NCBI RefSeq assembly: GCF_938020365.1
Contig: NZ_CALIIB010000075.1
Span: 1-35,143, forward strand
Length of the DNA: 35,143 nt
Reading direction: 5' to 3'
Source: an uncultured Streptococcus sp.
Lineage (GTDB): Bacteria; Bacillota; Bacilli; Lactobacillales; Streptococcaceae
Positions 14,998 to 21,942 of this stretch are shown one piece after another. The notes beneath the pieces were generated by a model. It had not been told where the DNA came from. It did not search any database and saw nothing but the letters and a program-made list of their open reading frames with translations. The number at the start of each line of letters is the position of its first letter. Within the stretch, counting starts at the first letter, position 1. The position numbers and the translations under genes are program-made.

Positions 14998-15813
14998 ATG
15001 GCAAAATTCCTGACTTTAAATACTCATAGTTGGATGGAAGAAGAGCAAGAAAACAAGCTAAATCAGCTAGCTGAGCGGATTCTCCAAGAAAAATATGATG
15101 TCATTTGCCTGCAGGAAGTCAATCAATTAGTGGAGTCTGAACAGGTTGTTCAGGCTCCCTTCTATTATGCGGTAGATGGCGCTATTCCGATTCACCAGGA
15201 CCACTATGCCCTGCGTTTGGTTGAGAAACTAACTGAGGCAGGTCTGGACTATTACTGGTCTTGGGCTTATAACCATATTGGGTTTGATATTTATAATGAA
15301 GGGGTTGCAATTCTGTCCAGAAAGCCCCTGAAGGCAAGAGAGCTCTTGGTGTCTGATGTCAATGATCCAAGTGACTACCATACGCGTAAAGTCTTACTGG
15401 CAGAAACAGAGCTTGATGGTCAACTCATCACGGTTGCTTCTTGTCACTTGTCTTGGTGGGATAAAGGTTTCCAAGGAGAGTGGGCCAAGTTTGAATCTGA
15501 ACTCTTGCAAGTTGAGACTCCGCTAGTTCTCATGGGAGATTTTAACAATCCCGTTGATTACGAAGGCTATCAGCACATTATCCAAAGTCCACTTGCTCTC
15601 CAGGACAGCCATAAGGTGGCTGACCAAACGATTGGTACAGCGACGGTTGAAGGCGATATTGCTGGCTGGGCAGGAAACAAAGATGCTCTAAAAATTGATT
15701 ATATCTTTACAAGTAAAGATTTCAATATTGAAAGATCTGCTGTTGTTTTTGATGGGCAACGTGGTCCAGTCGTTAGTGACCATTTTGGCTTGGAAGCACA
15801 AGTCCATTTCTAA
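14998..15813 (+). CDS. Endonuclease/exonuclease/phosphatase-family hydrolase
   Basis: A 271-residue soluble hydrolase of the EEP fold, the family shared by DNase I, exonuclease III, sphingomyelinases and sugar or inositol phosphatases. Visible family motifs in order are FLTLNTHSW (first Asn), ICLQEVNQL with the metal-binding Glu, a central ASCHLSWW with catalytic His, LMGDFNNP with Asp-x-Asn, and the closing VVSDHFGLEA with the Asp-His pair. The substrate is not evident. There is no signal peptide, so it acts in the cytoplasm. It follows ptsG by 17 bases and shares its terminator, so it is likely co-expressed with glucose uptake under CcpA. That context makes a phosphosugar or phospholipid substrate conceivable, but this is inference only. 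Its ribosome site is weak. Confidence 0.82.
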   Translation: MAKFLTLNTHSWMEEEQENKLNQLAERILQEKYDVICLQEVNQLVESEQVVQAPFYYAVDGAIPIHQDHYALRLVEKLTEAGLDYYWSWAYNHIGFDIYNEGVAILSRKPLKARELLVSDVNDPSDYHTRKVLLAETELDGQLITVASCHLSWWDKGFQGEWAKFESELLQVETPLVLMGDFNNPVDYEGYQHIIQSPLALQDSHKVADQTIGTATVEGDIAGWAGNKDALKIDYIFTSKDFNIERSAVVFDGQRGPVVSDHFGLEAQVHF

Positions 15814-15839
15814 GCTTGTCTGAACAATAGAAATAAACT

Positions 15840-15893
15840 AAAAAATTGCTTTAAATGTTTGTTTTGCTTAAACAGCATTTGAAGTGATTTTTT
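15840..15893. terminator. Strong terminator of the ptsG-EEP unit
   Basis: An uninterrupted 18-pair stem including G-U pairs (15840-15857 with 15876-15893) encloses a loop that can itself form TGTTT/AAACA pairing. A-run and T-run flanks make it potentially bidirectional. Confidence 0.9.
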
Positions 15894-15899
15894 GCTTTT

Positions 15900-15993
15900 T
15901 AGAGGAAAAGTGCAAAGAAGTCTAGAACCTAGAAGGTCTGCTGCTAAAGATAGGATAATCTTTCCATTTCATGCCTCAGACGGAGGTTTTTTT
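15900..15993 (+). ncRNA. Candidate structured RNA or liaF leader attenuator
   Basis: Between the terminator and the liaF promoter this stretch holds three short hairpins: TCTAG-aac-CTAGA (15921-15933), AAAGAT...ATCTTT near 15946-15963, and CCTC-AGACG-GAGG (15974-15986) followed by seven T residues. The loop of the third can instead pair with GTCTG at 15936-15940. No ORF fits and no convincing upstream promoter was found. It might be a small RNA or an attenuator, or its TCAGAC and GTCTG half-sites might simply be LiaR binding DNA. Confidence 0.3.
15974..15993 (+). terminator. Short hairpin with T-run before liaF
   Basis: CCTC (15974-15977) pairs with GAGG (15983-15986) and a run of seven T residues follows. 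The four-pair stem is weak, so it may be a DNA operator instead. Confidence 0.45.
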
Positions 15994-16011
15994 GCTTAAT
16001 TTTGTTACAAT
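15976..16011 (+). promoter_or_regulatory. liaF promoter with possible LiaR half-site
   Basis: TACAAT (16006-16011) with TGT directly before it is an extended -10; there is no good -35. The sequence TCAGAC (15976-15981) lies around -40 and matches one half of the CesR/LiaR-type box known in lactococci. An autoregulated start is the natural reading. Confidence 0.5.
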
Positions 16012-16035
16012 AGAGATGTAAGGAAGGGAATAGCT

Positions 16036-16731
16036 ATGTGGAAAGTTCAATTATTCATCTTTGTTGAGGCGATTCTATTATCAATGGCGCTGGTTACCAT
16101 GCTGGCTGCCGATTTTTCGCGTGTTGTTCTCATCATGCTACTCTTTCTTTTGTTTTTATATTATTATTTCGGCAAGCAGAGAGGCAATTCGCTGTTAGTC
16201 GCGACTATGATTGTCTTCTTTTTCATTGTCATGCTCAATCCTTACGTCATAGCTGCTGTCCTTTTCGCCTTGATTTACGGCATGATTGTGGCCTATCCTT
16301 ATCTGTACAAAGAAAATCAAGAGACCCATCTTTTCTTTGAAGATGCGACCGAAGTTCGGGCTGAAAAAAATCGTTGGTTGGGAGATTTACAGCATTTCTC
16401 AAAGGATGACTGCCAGTTTCATGATATCAACCTTTTGAGAATGATGGGAAAGGATACTATTCATTTAGAGGATGTCATTGTGGTCAATCATGATAATGTG
16501 ATTGTGATTCGCAAGGGCTTTGGGGATACCAAGATCGTCATTCCTTTGGATGTAGAAATTCAGCTTCAGATTAATACCCTATACGGAGACTTGAATTTTT
16601 TAAATCACCCGCCACGCAAGCTGCGCAATGAAACGATTTCTCTGACAACGCCTGACTATAAGCGAGCCAGCAAAACCGTAAAAATTGTTTTGGTCAGCTT
16701 TTTAGGAAATGTGGAGGTTGTTAGAAAGTGA
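16036..16731 (+). CDS. liaF: LiaF-type membrane regulator
   Basis: A 231-residue membrane protein that, in the Lia/Vra system, holds the kinase LiaS inactive until the cell envelope is stressed. The first 95 residues contain about four hydrophobic helices in two pairs. The remaining part is a soluble beta-rich C-terminal domain of the LiaF/DUF2154 family, with recognisable segments VIVVNHDNVIVIRKGFGDTKIVIP and VKIVLVSFLGNVEVVRK. AAGGAAGG gives a ribosome site. The stop codon overlaps the GTG start of liaS in a GTGA, so the two are coupled. The neighbouring kinase and regulator make the assignment firm. Autoregulation of liaFSR is known in related bacteria. Confidence 0.9.
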   Translation: MWKVQLFIFVEAILLSMALVTMLAADFSRVVLIMLLFLLFLYYYFGKQRGNSLLVATMIVFFFIVMLNPYVIAAVLFALIYGMIVAYPYLYKENQETHLFFEDATEVRAEKNRWLGDLQHFSKDDCQFHDINLLRMMGKDTIHLEDVIVVNHDNVIVIRKGFGDTKIVIPLDVEIQLQINTLYGDLNFLNHPPRKLRNETISLTTPDYKRASKTVKIVLVSFLGNVEVVRK

Positions 16732-17747
16732 AAAAAACAAGTTATTTGCTTATTTTTCTCTATACCTTCTTTGTTTTAGGGATTATCTTTCACTACATTT
16801 TTAATCTTTTTAATTTAGAATGGCAAAAGCTGCTGAATAATCTGGAACTGCTCCAGTCCTTTGCCTTTTTTGTTCTGGTTCTGGGCTTAGCGCTAACTAT
16901 TTTCTTGGCCGCTGCTGCGCGCTTCCTTCAGCATCTGTCCCTTTCTCAAGTTCAGAAGAATTTAAAAGATATTTTAGAAGGCGGTGACATACAAGAAACC
17001 GGCCAGGCAGAATTGGACGATTCTCTCGTCCGCTTGAAAGAAAAGTTAGATAGTCTAACCGAAAATTTGCAGAAATCTGAGAATCAGGCCTTGCAGGCGG
17101 AAGAAAAGATTATTGAAAAAGAACGCAAGCGGATTGCTCGCGACTTGCATGATACGGTCAGTCAGGAGCTATTTGCTGCTAATATGATTCTCTCAGGTGT
17201 CGCTGGAAACGTGGAGCGTCTGGATAAAGACAATCTCCAGCAGCAGTTAAAGGGAATCGCAGACATTCTAGAGACAGCGCAAAAAGACTTGCGGATCTTG
17301 CTCTTACATTTACGGCCGACAGAATTGGAAAATCGGACCTTGGTAGAGGGCATGAATGTCTTAATCAAAGAGTTGACAGATAAGTCGGATTTGACTGTCC
17401 AGTTTAAGCATGAGGTGGTCAGCCTGCCCAAGCAGATAGAGGAGCATATTTTTAGGATTATCCAAGAAATCATCAATAATACCTTGCGCCATGCTCAGGC
17501 CAGTCGTCTGGACATCTATCTCTATCAGACGCCAAATAGACTCAAACTCAAGGTTTCTGATGACGGAATCGGTTTTGATCCAGCTAGCTTGGCTGACATG
17601 AGTTATGGTTTGAAAAATATTGAAGATCGAGTGCACGATATGGCTGGCACCTTGAAGATTCTGACGGCTCCTAAAAAAGGAGTTTCTATTGAAATCAGTG
17701 TTCCATTGTTAGAGGGGGAAAAGGATGAGAATATTACTAGTGGATGA
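16728..17747 (+). CDS. liaS: Sensor histidine kinase LiaS
   Basis: An intramembrane-sensing kinase of 339 residues. Two helices near residues 5-27 and 46-65 are joined by only about 18 outside residues, so it cannot bind a large ligand itself and depends on LiaF. A short linker and coiled coil lead to a HisKA_3 dimerisation domain, with His141 in RIARDLHDTVSQE as the phosphorylated residue. The ATPase domain carries the N-box IIQEIINNTLRHA and the G-box DDGIGFDP, followed by SYGLKNIEDRV. It starts with GTG, supported by GGAGG at 16713-16717, inside the last codons of liaF. Its 3' end overlaps liaR by 23 bases. Its signal is cell-wall antibiotic or peptide stress in related species. Confidence 0.93.
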   Translation: MKKTSYLLIFLYTFFVLGIIFHYIFNLFNLEWQKLLNNLELLQSFAFFVLVLGLALTIFLAAAARFLQHLSLSQVQKNLKDILEGGDIQETGQAELDDSLVRLKEKLDSLTENLQKSENQALQAEEKIIEKERKRIARDLHDTVSQELFAANMILSGVAGNVERLDKDNLQQQLKGIADILETAQKDLRILLLHLRPTELENRTLVEGMNVLIKELTDKSDLTVQFKHEVVSLPKQIEEHIFRIIQEIINNTLRHAQASRLDIYLYQTPNRLKLKVSDDGIGFDPASLADMSYGLKNIEDRVHDMAGTLKILTAPKKGVSIEISVPLLEGEKDENITSG

Positions 17748-18357
17748 CCATCAAATGGTCAGGTTGGGCTTAAAAAGCTTTTTTGAATTACAGGACGATA
17801 TTGAAGAAGTGACAGAGGCTACCAATGGTAGAGAAGGTGTCGAAAAGGCTCTGGAAAGCCGTCCAGATGTGATTATGATGGATATCGTTATGCCGGAGAT
17901 GAGCGGCATTGATGCCACCTTGGCTATCTTGAAAGAATGGCCAGAGGCAAAGATTTTGATTTTGACATCCTATCTAGACAATGAAAAAATCTATCCAGTG
18001 TTGGATGCGGGTGCTCGTGGCTATATGTTGAAGACTTCTAGTGCGGATGAAATTCTCCATGCCGTCAGAAAGGTTGCAAAGGGTGAATTTGCCATTGGAA
18101 CAGAAGTCAGTAAGAAGGTCGAATACCATCGGAATCATATAGAGCTTCACGAGGATTTGACAGCGCGGGAGCGGGATATTTTGGGGCTTCTAGCCAAGGG
18201 CTATGAGAACCAGCGGATTGCTGACGAGCTCTTTATTTCCTTGAAAACGGTCAAGACGCATGTGTCTAATATTTTGTCTAAGCTAGAAGTGAGCGATCGG
18301 ACCCAGGCAGTTGTCTATGCTTTTCAGCATCACCTTGTTCCGCAAGACGACTTTTAA
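17725..18357 (+). CDS. liaR: Response regulator LiaR
   Basis: A NarL/LuxR-type regulator of 210 residues. The receiver domain has the acidic pair DD at residues 7-8, the phosphorylated Asp53 in IMMDIVMPEMSG, a Thr/Ser switch at LTS (residues 80-82), and Lys103. The DNA-binding domain starts at about residue 146 with LTARERDILGLLAKG and contains the recognition helix LKTVKTHVSNILSKL. It is expected to be phosphorylated by LiaS and to activate envelope-defence genes, including its own operon. The ATG lies inside the end of liaS with AGAGGGGGAAAAGG before it. No terminator separates it from the HAD-cyclophilin gene, though a new promoter begins straight after its stop. Confidence 0.94.
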   Translation: MRILLVDDHQMVRLGLKSFFELQDDIEEVTEATNGREGVEKALESRPDVIMMDIVMPEMSGIDATLAILKEWPEAKILILTSYLDNEKIYPVLDAGARGYMLKTSSADEILHAVRKVAKGEFAIGTEVSKKVEYHRNHIELHEDLTARERDILGLLAKGYENQRIADELFISLKTVKTHVSNILSKLEVSDRTQAVVYAFQHHLVPQDDF

Positions 18358-18360
18358 TGA

Positions 18361-18366
18361 TATAAT
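18361..18366 (+). promoter_or_regulatory. Extended -10 for the HAD-cyclophilin gene
   Basis: TATAAT preceded by TGA, starting four bases after the liaR stop. No good -35 is seen, which an extended -10 does not need. Confidence 0.65.
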
Positions 18367-18394
18367 AGAGAAGATTAAATTGAAAGAGGAAGAT

Positions 18395-19795
18395 ATGAAG
18401 GCAAAATTAAAATATAAGGCAAAAAAGATTAAGATTGTTTTCTTTGATATCGATGATACCTTGCGGGTCAAGGAAACAGGCTTCATCCCAGAATCGATCA
18501 AAGTTGTATTTAAGCAACTGAGAGAAAAGGGAATTCTGACAGGAATTGCTTCTGGTCGTGGCATTTTTGGAGTCGTTCCAGAAATTCGTGACTTGGATCC
18601 TGATTTTTTTGTTACCTTGAATGGAGCTTATGTTGAAAATAGAAAAGGCGAAGTCATTGCGAAAACGGTCATTCCACAAGAGTGTGTGGAATCCTATATT
18701 TCTTGGACCAAGGAAGTGGGCATTGAGTACGGTTTGGTAGGCAGTCACGAAGCGGCTTTGTCTGTTCGTAATCCGATGATTTCGTCAGCAATTGATATCA
18801 TTTATCCAGATCTAGCTGTCAATCCTGATTTTTACCAAGATCATGAAATCTATCAAATGTGGACTTTTGAGGATGTAGGTGACAGTTTGCAGTTGCCAGA
18901 AGATTTGGGCAAGTCTCTCCGTATGGTACGTTGGCATGAGCATTCATCGGATATCGTACCGAAAGAAGGTTCAAAGGCAGCTGGTGTTTCCAAGGTCGTG
19001 GAGCACCTCGGTTTCAAGCCAGAAAATGTTTTAGTTTTTGGTGATGGGCTCAATGATTTAGAATTATTTGACTATGCAGGGCTCAGTATCGCTATGGGAG
19101 TTTCCCATGAGGAATTGCAGAAAAAGGCTGATTTTGTCACAAAAACGGTCGAAGAAGACGGCATCTTTGACGCCTTGGAGCAATTGGGCATGGTAGAGAA
19201 AGAATTGACCTTCCCACAGCTCCATCTTGATGAGGTTCAAGGTCCAATTGCAAAGATCAAGACAAATCATGGTGAACTGAAGATTCAACTCTTCCCAGAC
19301 CAAGCACCCAAAACAGTTGCCAACTTTATCGCCTTATCAAAGGATGGCTACTATGACGGAGTAATCTTCCACCGAGTTATCAAAGATTTTATGATTCAAG
19401 GTGGCGATCCGACAGGTACTGGTATGGGCGGAGAGTCTATCTACGGCGAACGCTTTGAAGATGAGTTTTCACCTGAGCTTTACAATATTCGTGGTGCCCT
19501 ATCAATGGCGAATGCTGGACCAAATACCAATGGCAGTCAGTTCTTTATTGTCCAAAATAGTAGTCTTCCCTATTCAACCAAGGAATTGACTCGGGGAGGA
19601 TGGCCGAAGCCGATCGCTGAAGTTTATGCTAGCAAGGGCGGGACACCGCATTTGGACCGTCGACATACTGTGTTTGGTCAACTGGTGGATGAGGCATCTT
19701 ATGAAGTTTTGGATAAAATTGCAGCGGTTGAAACAGCTTCAATGGATAAACCACTTGAGGATGTTGTCATTGAGGCGATTGAGGTTATAGACTAA
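18395..19795 (+). CDS. Fusion of Cof-type HAD hydrolase and cyclophilin peptidyl-prolyl isomerase
   Basis: One 466-residue chain joins two enzymes. Residues 10-270 are a HAD-IIB (Cof) phosphatase: FFDIDDTLR with Asp18 and Asp20, ASGRG, and VFGDGLNDLELF as motif IV. Residues 280-466 are a cyclophilin: GELKIQLFPDQAPKTVANF, IFHRVIKDFMIQGGDP (catalytic Arg in FHRV), and NTNGSQFFI. Known streptococcal genomes carry the same fusion, so it is a lineage feature and not an assembly error; no frameshift is apparent. The phosphatase substrate is unknown. The frame is open upstream to 18311, but that would sit in liaR and above the promoter; the ATG at 18395 has AAAGAGGAAG before it. The stop overlaps the next gene (TAATG). 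Confidence 0.92.
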   Translation: MKAKLKYKAKKIKIVFFDIDDTLRVKETGFIPESIKVVFKQLREKGILTGIASGRGIFGVVPEIRDLDPDFFVTLNGAYVENRKGEVIAKTVIPQECVESYISWTKEVGIEYGLVGSHEAALSVRNPMISSAIDIIYPDLAVNPDFYQDHEIYQMWTFEDVGDSLQLPEDLGKSLRMVRWHEHSSDIVPKEGSKAAGVSKVVEHLGFKPENVLVFGDGLNDLELFDYAGLSIAMGVSHEELQKKADFVTKTVEEDGIFDALEQLGMVEKELTFPQLHLDEVQGPIAKIKTNHGELKIQLFPDQAPKTVANFIALSKDGYYDGVIFHRVIKDFMIQGGDPTGTGMGGESIYGERFEDEFSPELYNIRGALSMANAGPNTNGSQFFIVQNSSLPYSTKELTRGGWPKPIAEVYASKGGTPHLDRRHTVFGQLVDEASYEVLDKIAAVETASMDKPLEDVVIEAIEVID

Positions 19796-20157
19796 TGAAA
19801 ATCGGAGATAAGTTAAAGGGCAAAATTACTGGGATTCAGCCCTACGGTGCCTTTGTTGAACTAGAAAGCGGTCTGATCGGCCTCATTCATATTTCTGAGA
19901 TTCGGACGGGCTATATCGACAATATTCACGATATTTTGAAAATTGGTGATCAGGTTCTTGTGCAGGTAGTAGATTATGATGAGTTTTCTGGTAAGGCCAG
20001 CTTATCGATGCGAACTTTGGAAGAGGAAAAACATCGTTTACCAAGACGGCATCGCTTTTCAAATGATCGTTGTAAAATTGGATTTGCGCCCTTAGGTAAG
20101 CAATTGCCAATATGGATAAAGGAAGCCAAAGCTTTGCTGAAAGAACAAAAAGAGTAA
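19795..20157 (+). CDS. cvfD: S1-domain RNA-binding protein, CvfD/GSP13-like
   Basis: A 120-residue cytosolic protein with one S1 RNA-binding fold at residues 1-73 (GDKLKGKITGIQPYGAFVELESG, then GLIHISEIRTGY, then KIGDQVLVQVVDYD). A basic tail contains RRHRFSNDR. The layout matches Bacillus GSP13/YugI and the pneumococcal protein CvfD, which affects the stability and translation of many mRNAs. The symbol rests on that recalled similarity. It starts one base within the stop of the HAD-cyclophilin gene, so the two are translated together. A strong bidirectional terminator follows. Confidence 0.82.
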   Translation: MKIGDKLKGKITGIQPYGAFVELESGLIGLIHISEIRTGYIDNIHDILKIGDQVLVQVVDYDEFSGKASLSMRTLEEEKHRLPRRHRFSNDRCKIGFAPLGKQLPIWIKEAKALLKEQKE

Positions 20158-20187
20158 AAAATTCCTACCCAAACGGGTAGGAATTTT
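20158..20187. terminator. Bidirectional terminator between cvfD and cysK
   Basis: AAAATTCCTACCC (20158-20170) and GGGTAGGAATTTT (20175-20187) form a perfect 13-bp stem with an AAAC loop. It serves the converging genes. Confidence 0.93.
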
Positions 20188-20204
20188 GTTAACTCTTTTC
20201 ACGA

Positions 20205-21134
20205 TTAAGCATCAAATTCGTAGAGAGCGGTAGATAGGTAACGTTCACCATTATCAGGTGCTAGGGCAAGGACTTTCTTGCCAGCTCCTAGTTTTTTCGC
20301 GACTTCAATGGCTGCAAAAATAGCCGCAGCAGATGAAATTCCGACTAGGAAACCTTCCTGACCACCAATATGGCGTCCTAACTCTAGCGCTTGATCAGAA
20401 GTCACGCGGACAATACCATCATAGGATGCTGTATCCAAGGTCTCTGGAATGAAGCCAGCTGAAAGTCCTTGGATTTTGTGAGGACCTGGTTTCTCACCAG
20501 AAAGGATAGCAGATTCATCCGCTTCAACCGCATAGATTTGGACATTTGGATTCGCTTTTTTAAGAGCATGAGAGACACCAGAGATAGTCCCACCAGTTCC
20601 AACACCACCGACAAAAGCGTCCAGTCCAGTTTCACCGAAAGCAGCGATAACTTCTGCTCCTGTTGTTCGTTCGTGAACTTCTGGATTGGCTGGGTTGTTA
20701 AATTGTAGTGGCAACCAGCCATTTCGCTCTTGGGCGATTTCTTCTGCTTTGGCAATAGCGCCTTTCATTCCTTCGCTACCCGGAGTCAAAACTAGCTCTG
20801 CCCCATAGGCTTGGATAATCTTGCGGCGCTCCACACTCATGGTCTCTGGCATCACAATGACAACCTTGTAGCCTTTGGCTGCTCCAACCCATGAAAGGCC
20901 AATGCCGGTATTTCCGCTGGTTGCTTCCACGATAGTATCGCCAGGCTTGATAAGGCCATCGCGCTCAGCCGCCTCAATCATACTGAGAGCAATCCGGTCT
21001 TTGACAGAAGAGCCAGGGTTGAAGGCTTCCAACTTGACATAAACCTCAGCAGCTCCTTCAGGAACGATATTATTAAGTTTAACAATTGGCGTTCTTCCAA
21101 CTAATTCTGTGATATTTTGATAAATGTTTGCCAT
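20205..21134 (-). CDS. cysK: Cysteine synthase A (O-acetylserine sulfhydrylase)
   Basis: Makes L-cysteine from O-acetylserine and sulfide in the cytoplasm, using pyridoxal phosphate. The cofactor lysine is Lys45 in NPGSSVKDRIA. The substrate loop reads EATSGNTGIGL, and the phosphate-binding glycine loop reads GVGTGGTISG. The C-terminal SSAAA motif follows GFLVGI. The length of 309 residues is normal. GAGGTAGGA lies just before the ATG, and a promoter with a 17-base spacer is present. No cysE sits next to it. The gene lies alone, downstream of yigZ's terminator and opposite cvfD. No T-box or riboswitch was seen in the short leader. Confidence 0.95.
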   Translation of the reverse strand: MANIYQNITELVGRTPIVKLNNIVPEGAAEVYVKLEAFNPGSSVKDRIALSMIEAAERDGLIKPGDTIVEATSGNTGIGLSWVGAAKGYKVVIVMPETMSVERRKIIQAYGAELVLTPGSEGMKGAIAKAEEIAQERNGWLPLQFNNPANPEVHERTTGAEVIAAFGETGLDAFVGGVGTGGTISGVSHALKKANPNVQIYAVEADESAILSGEKPGPHKIQGLSAGFIPETLDTASYDGIVRVTSDQALELGRHIGGQEGFLVGISSAAAIFAAIEVAKKLGAGKKVLALAPDNGERYLSTALYEFDA

Positions 21135-21163
21135 TTTTCCTACCTCAATACTTTAATGAAACT

Positions 21164-21192
21164 AGTATAAGACGAAAGCGGCACTTTGTAAA
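21164..21192 (-). promoter_or_regulatory. cysK promoter
   Basis: On the minus strand TTTACA (21187-21192), a 17-base spacer and TATACT (21164-21169). It begins directly beyond the terminator of yigZ. Confidence 0.83.
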
Positions 21193-21196
21193 ATAT

Positions 21197-21245
21197 AAAA
21201 AAGCTATGACCACGATAAAAATTCTTTATCACTAGGCCTAGCTGT
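21197..21245 (-). terminator. Terminator after yigZ
   Basis: On the minus strand AGCTA and TAGCT embrace an inner stem GATAAA/TTTATC (21214-21230), followed by six T residues at 21202-21197. A CTAGGCCTAG palindrome at 21232-21241 is part of the same structure. Confidence 0.65.
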
Positions 21246-21250
21246 TAAGA

Positions 21251-21886
21251 TTATTCAACTGTTAAAGGAATTTCAACCTCGCGCAAACCTTGATCATCAA
21301 TTTGGATTTTGCCATTGAAAAACTCGATTAATTTCTGCTCTAGCGGTTCTTTCTCTTGTTTGTCAATATAGATGGTTGTAGCCACTAGATCCGTAAACTC
21401 TGTATCAAATTCGATGAGATCTTCGGCTTTCAAAAAGTTATCAAAGTTTTGGTACTGGCTGTAAGACATTTTGAGGCGCAAGCCGGCCTGTTCTTTGATT
21501 TCGATGAGACCAATTTCTTTGATTGCCAAGGCAACGCTGCCTGCATAAGCCCGAATGAGCCCACCAGCTCCTAGCTTAATCCCACCAAAATAGCGCGTGA
21601 CCACAAAGCAGACATTGGTCAGTTGGTGATTCTCCATGACACCGAGCATAGGAACGCCCGCTGTACCGCTGGGCTCACCATCATCACTGGTTCGCTTGAT
21701 CTCACTTTTCTCTCCGACAATAAAAGCAGAGCAATTATGAGTGGCTTTATAGTGCTCTTTTTTGATGGCTGCAATAAAATCCCGAGCTTCCTCTTCTGAG
21801 TAAACGCGCTTGGCGTGGCAAATGAAACGAGATTTTTTAATTTCTTCCTGGGCTTGACCATCTTGTCTAATTGTTCTATATTCCAT
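21251..21886 (-). CDS. yigZ: YigZ/IMPACT-family protein
   Basis: A 211-residue cytosolic protein of the UPF0029 or IMPACT family. The N-terminal domain (residues 1-125) holds SRFICHA, HNCSAFIVG, KRTSDDGEPSGTAG and VTRYFGGIKLGAGGLIRAY, all family hallmarks. A C-terminal domain of ferredoxin-like fold ends the protein. Its activity in bacteria is not settled; eukaryotic IMPACT links to GCN2 translation control. I take the ATG read from 21886. The frame extends to a GTG at 21901, but that codon overlaps the -10 box at 21893-21898. With this promoter the transcript would begin at or within a base of the ATG. There is no Shine-Dalgarno sequence. It is divergent from comFA, with 56 bases between the two starts. 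Confidence 0.88.
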   Translation of the reverse strand: MEYRTIRQDGQAQEEIKKSRFICHAKRVYSEEEARDFIAAIKKEHYKATHNCSAFIVGEKSEIKRTSDDGEPSGTAGVPMLGVMENHQLTNVCFVVTRYFGGIKLGAGGLIRAYAGSVALAIKEIGLIEIKEQAGLRLKMSYSQYQNFDNFLKAEDLIEFDTEFTDLVATTIYIDKQEKEPLEQKLIEFFNGKIQIDDQGLREVEIPLTVE

Positions 21887-21892
21887 AGTTTT

Positions 21893-21921
21893 ATTGTACA
21901 CAAAAAAATGGATTTTTCCAA
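21893..21921 (-). promoter_or_regulatory. yigZ promoter with virtually no leader
   Basis: On the minus strand TTGGAA (21916-21921), 17 bases, TACAAT (21893-21898). Only six bases lie between the -10 and the ATG. Confidence 0.65.
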
Positions 21922-21927
21922 AAGTTT

Positions 21928-21935
21928 TACGAATA
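21928..21935 (+). promoter_or_regulatory. cin-box (ComX/SigX promoter) of comFA
   Basis: TACGAATA is the exact core of the streptococcal late-competence promoter recognised by ComX RNA polymerase, preceded by TTT. It ends seven bases before the comFA ATG. Confidence 0.9.
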
Positions 21936-21942
21936 AAAAAGT

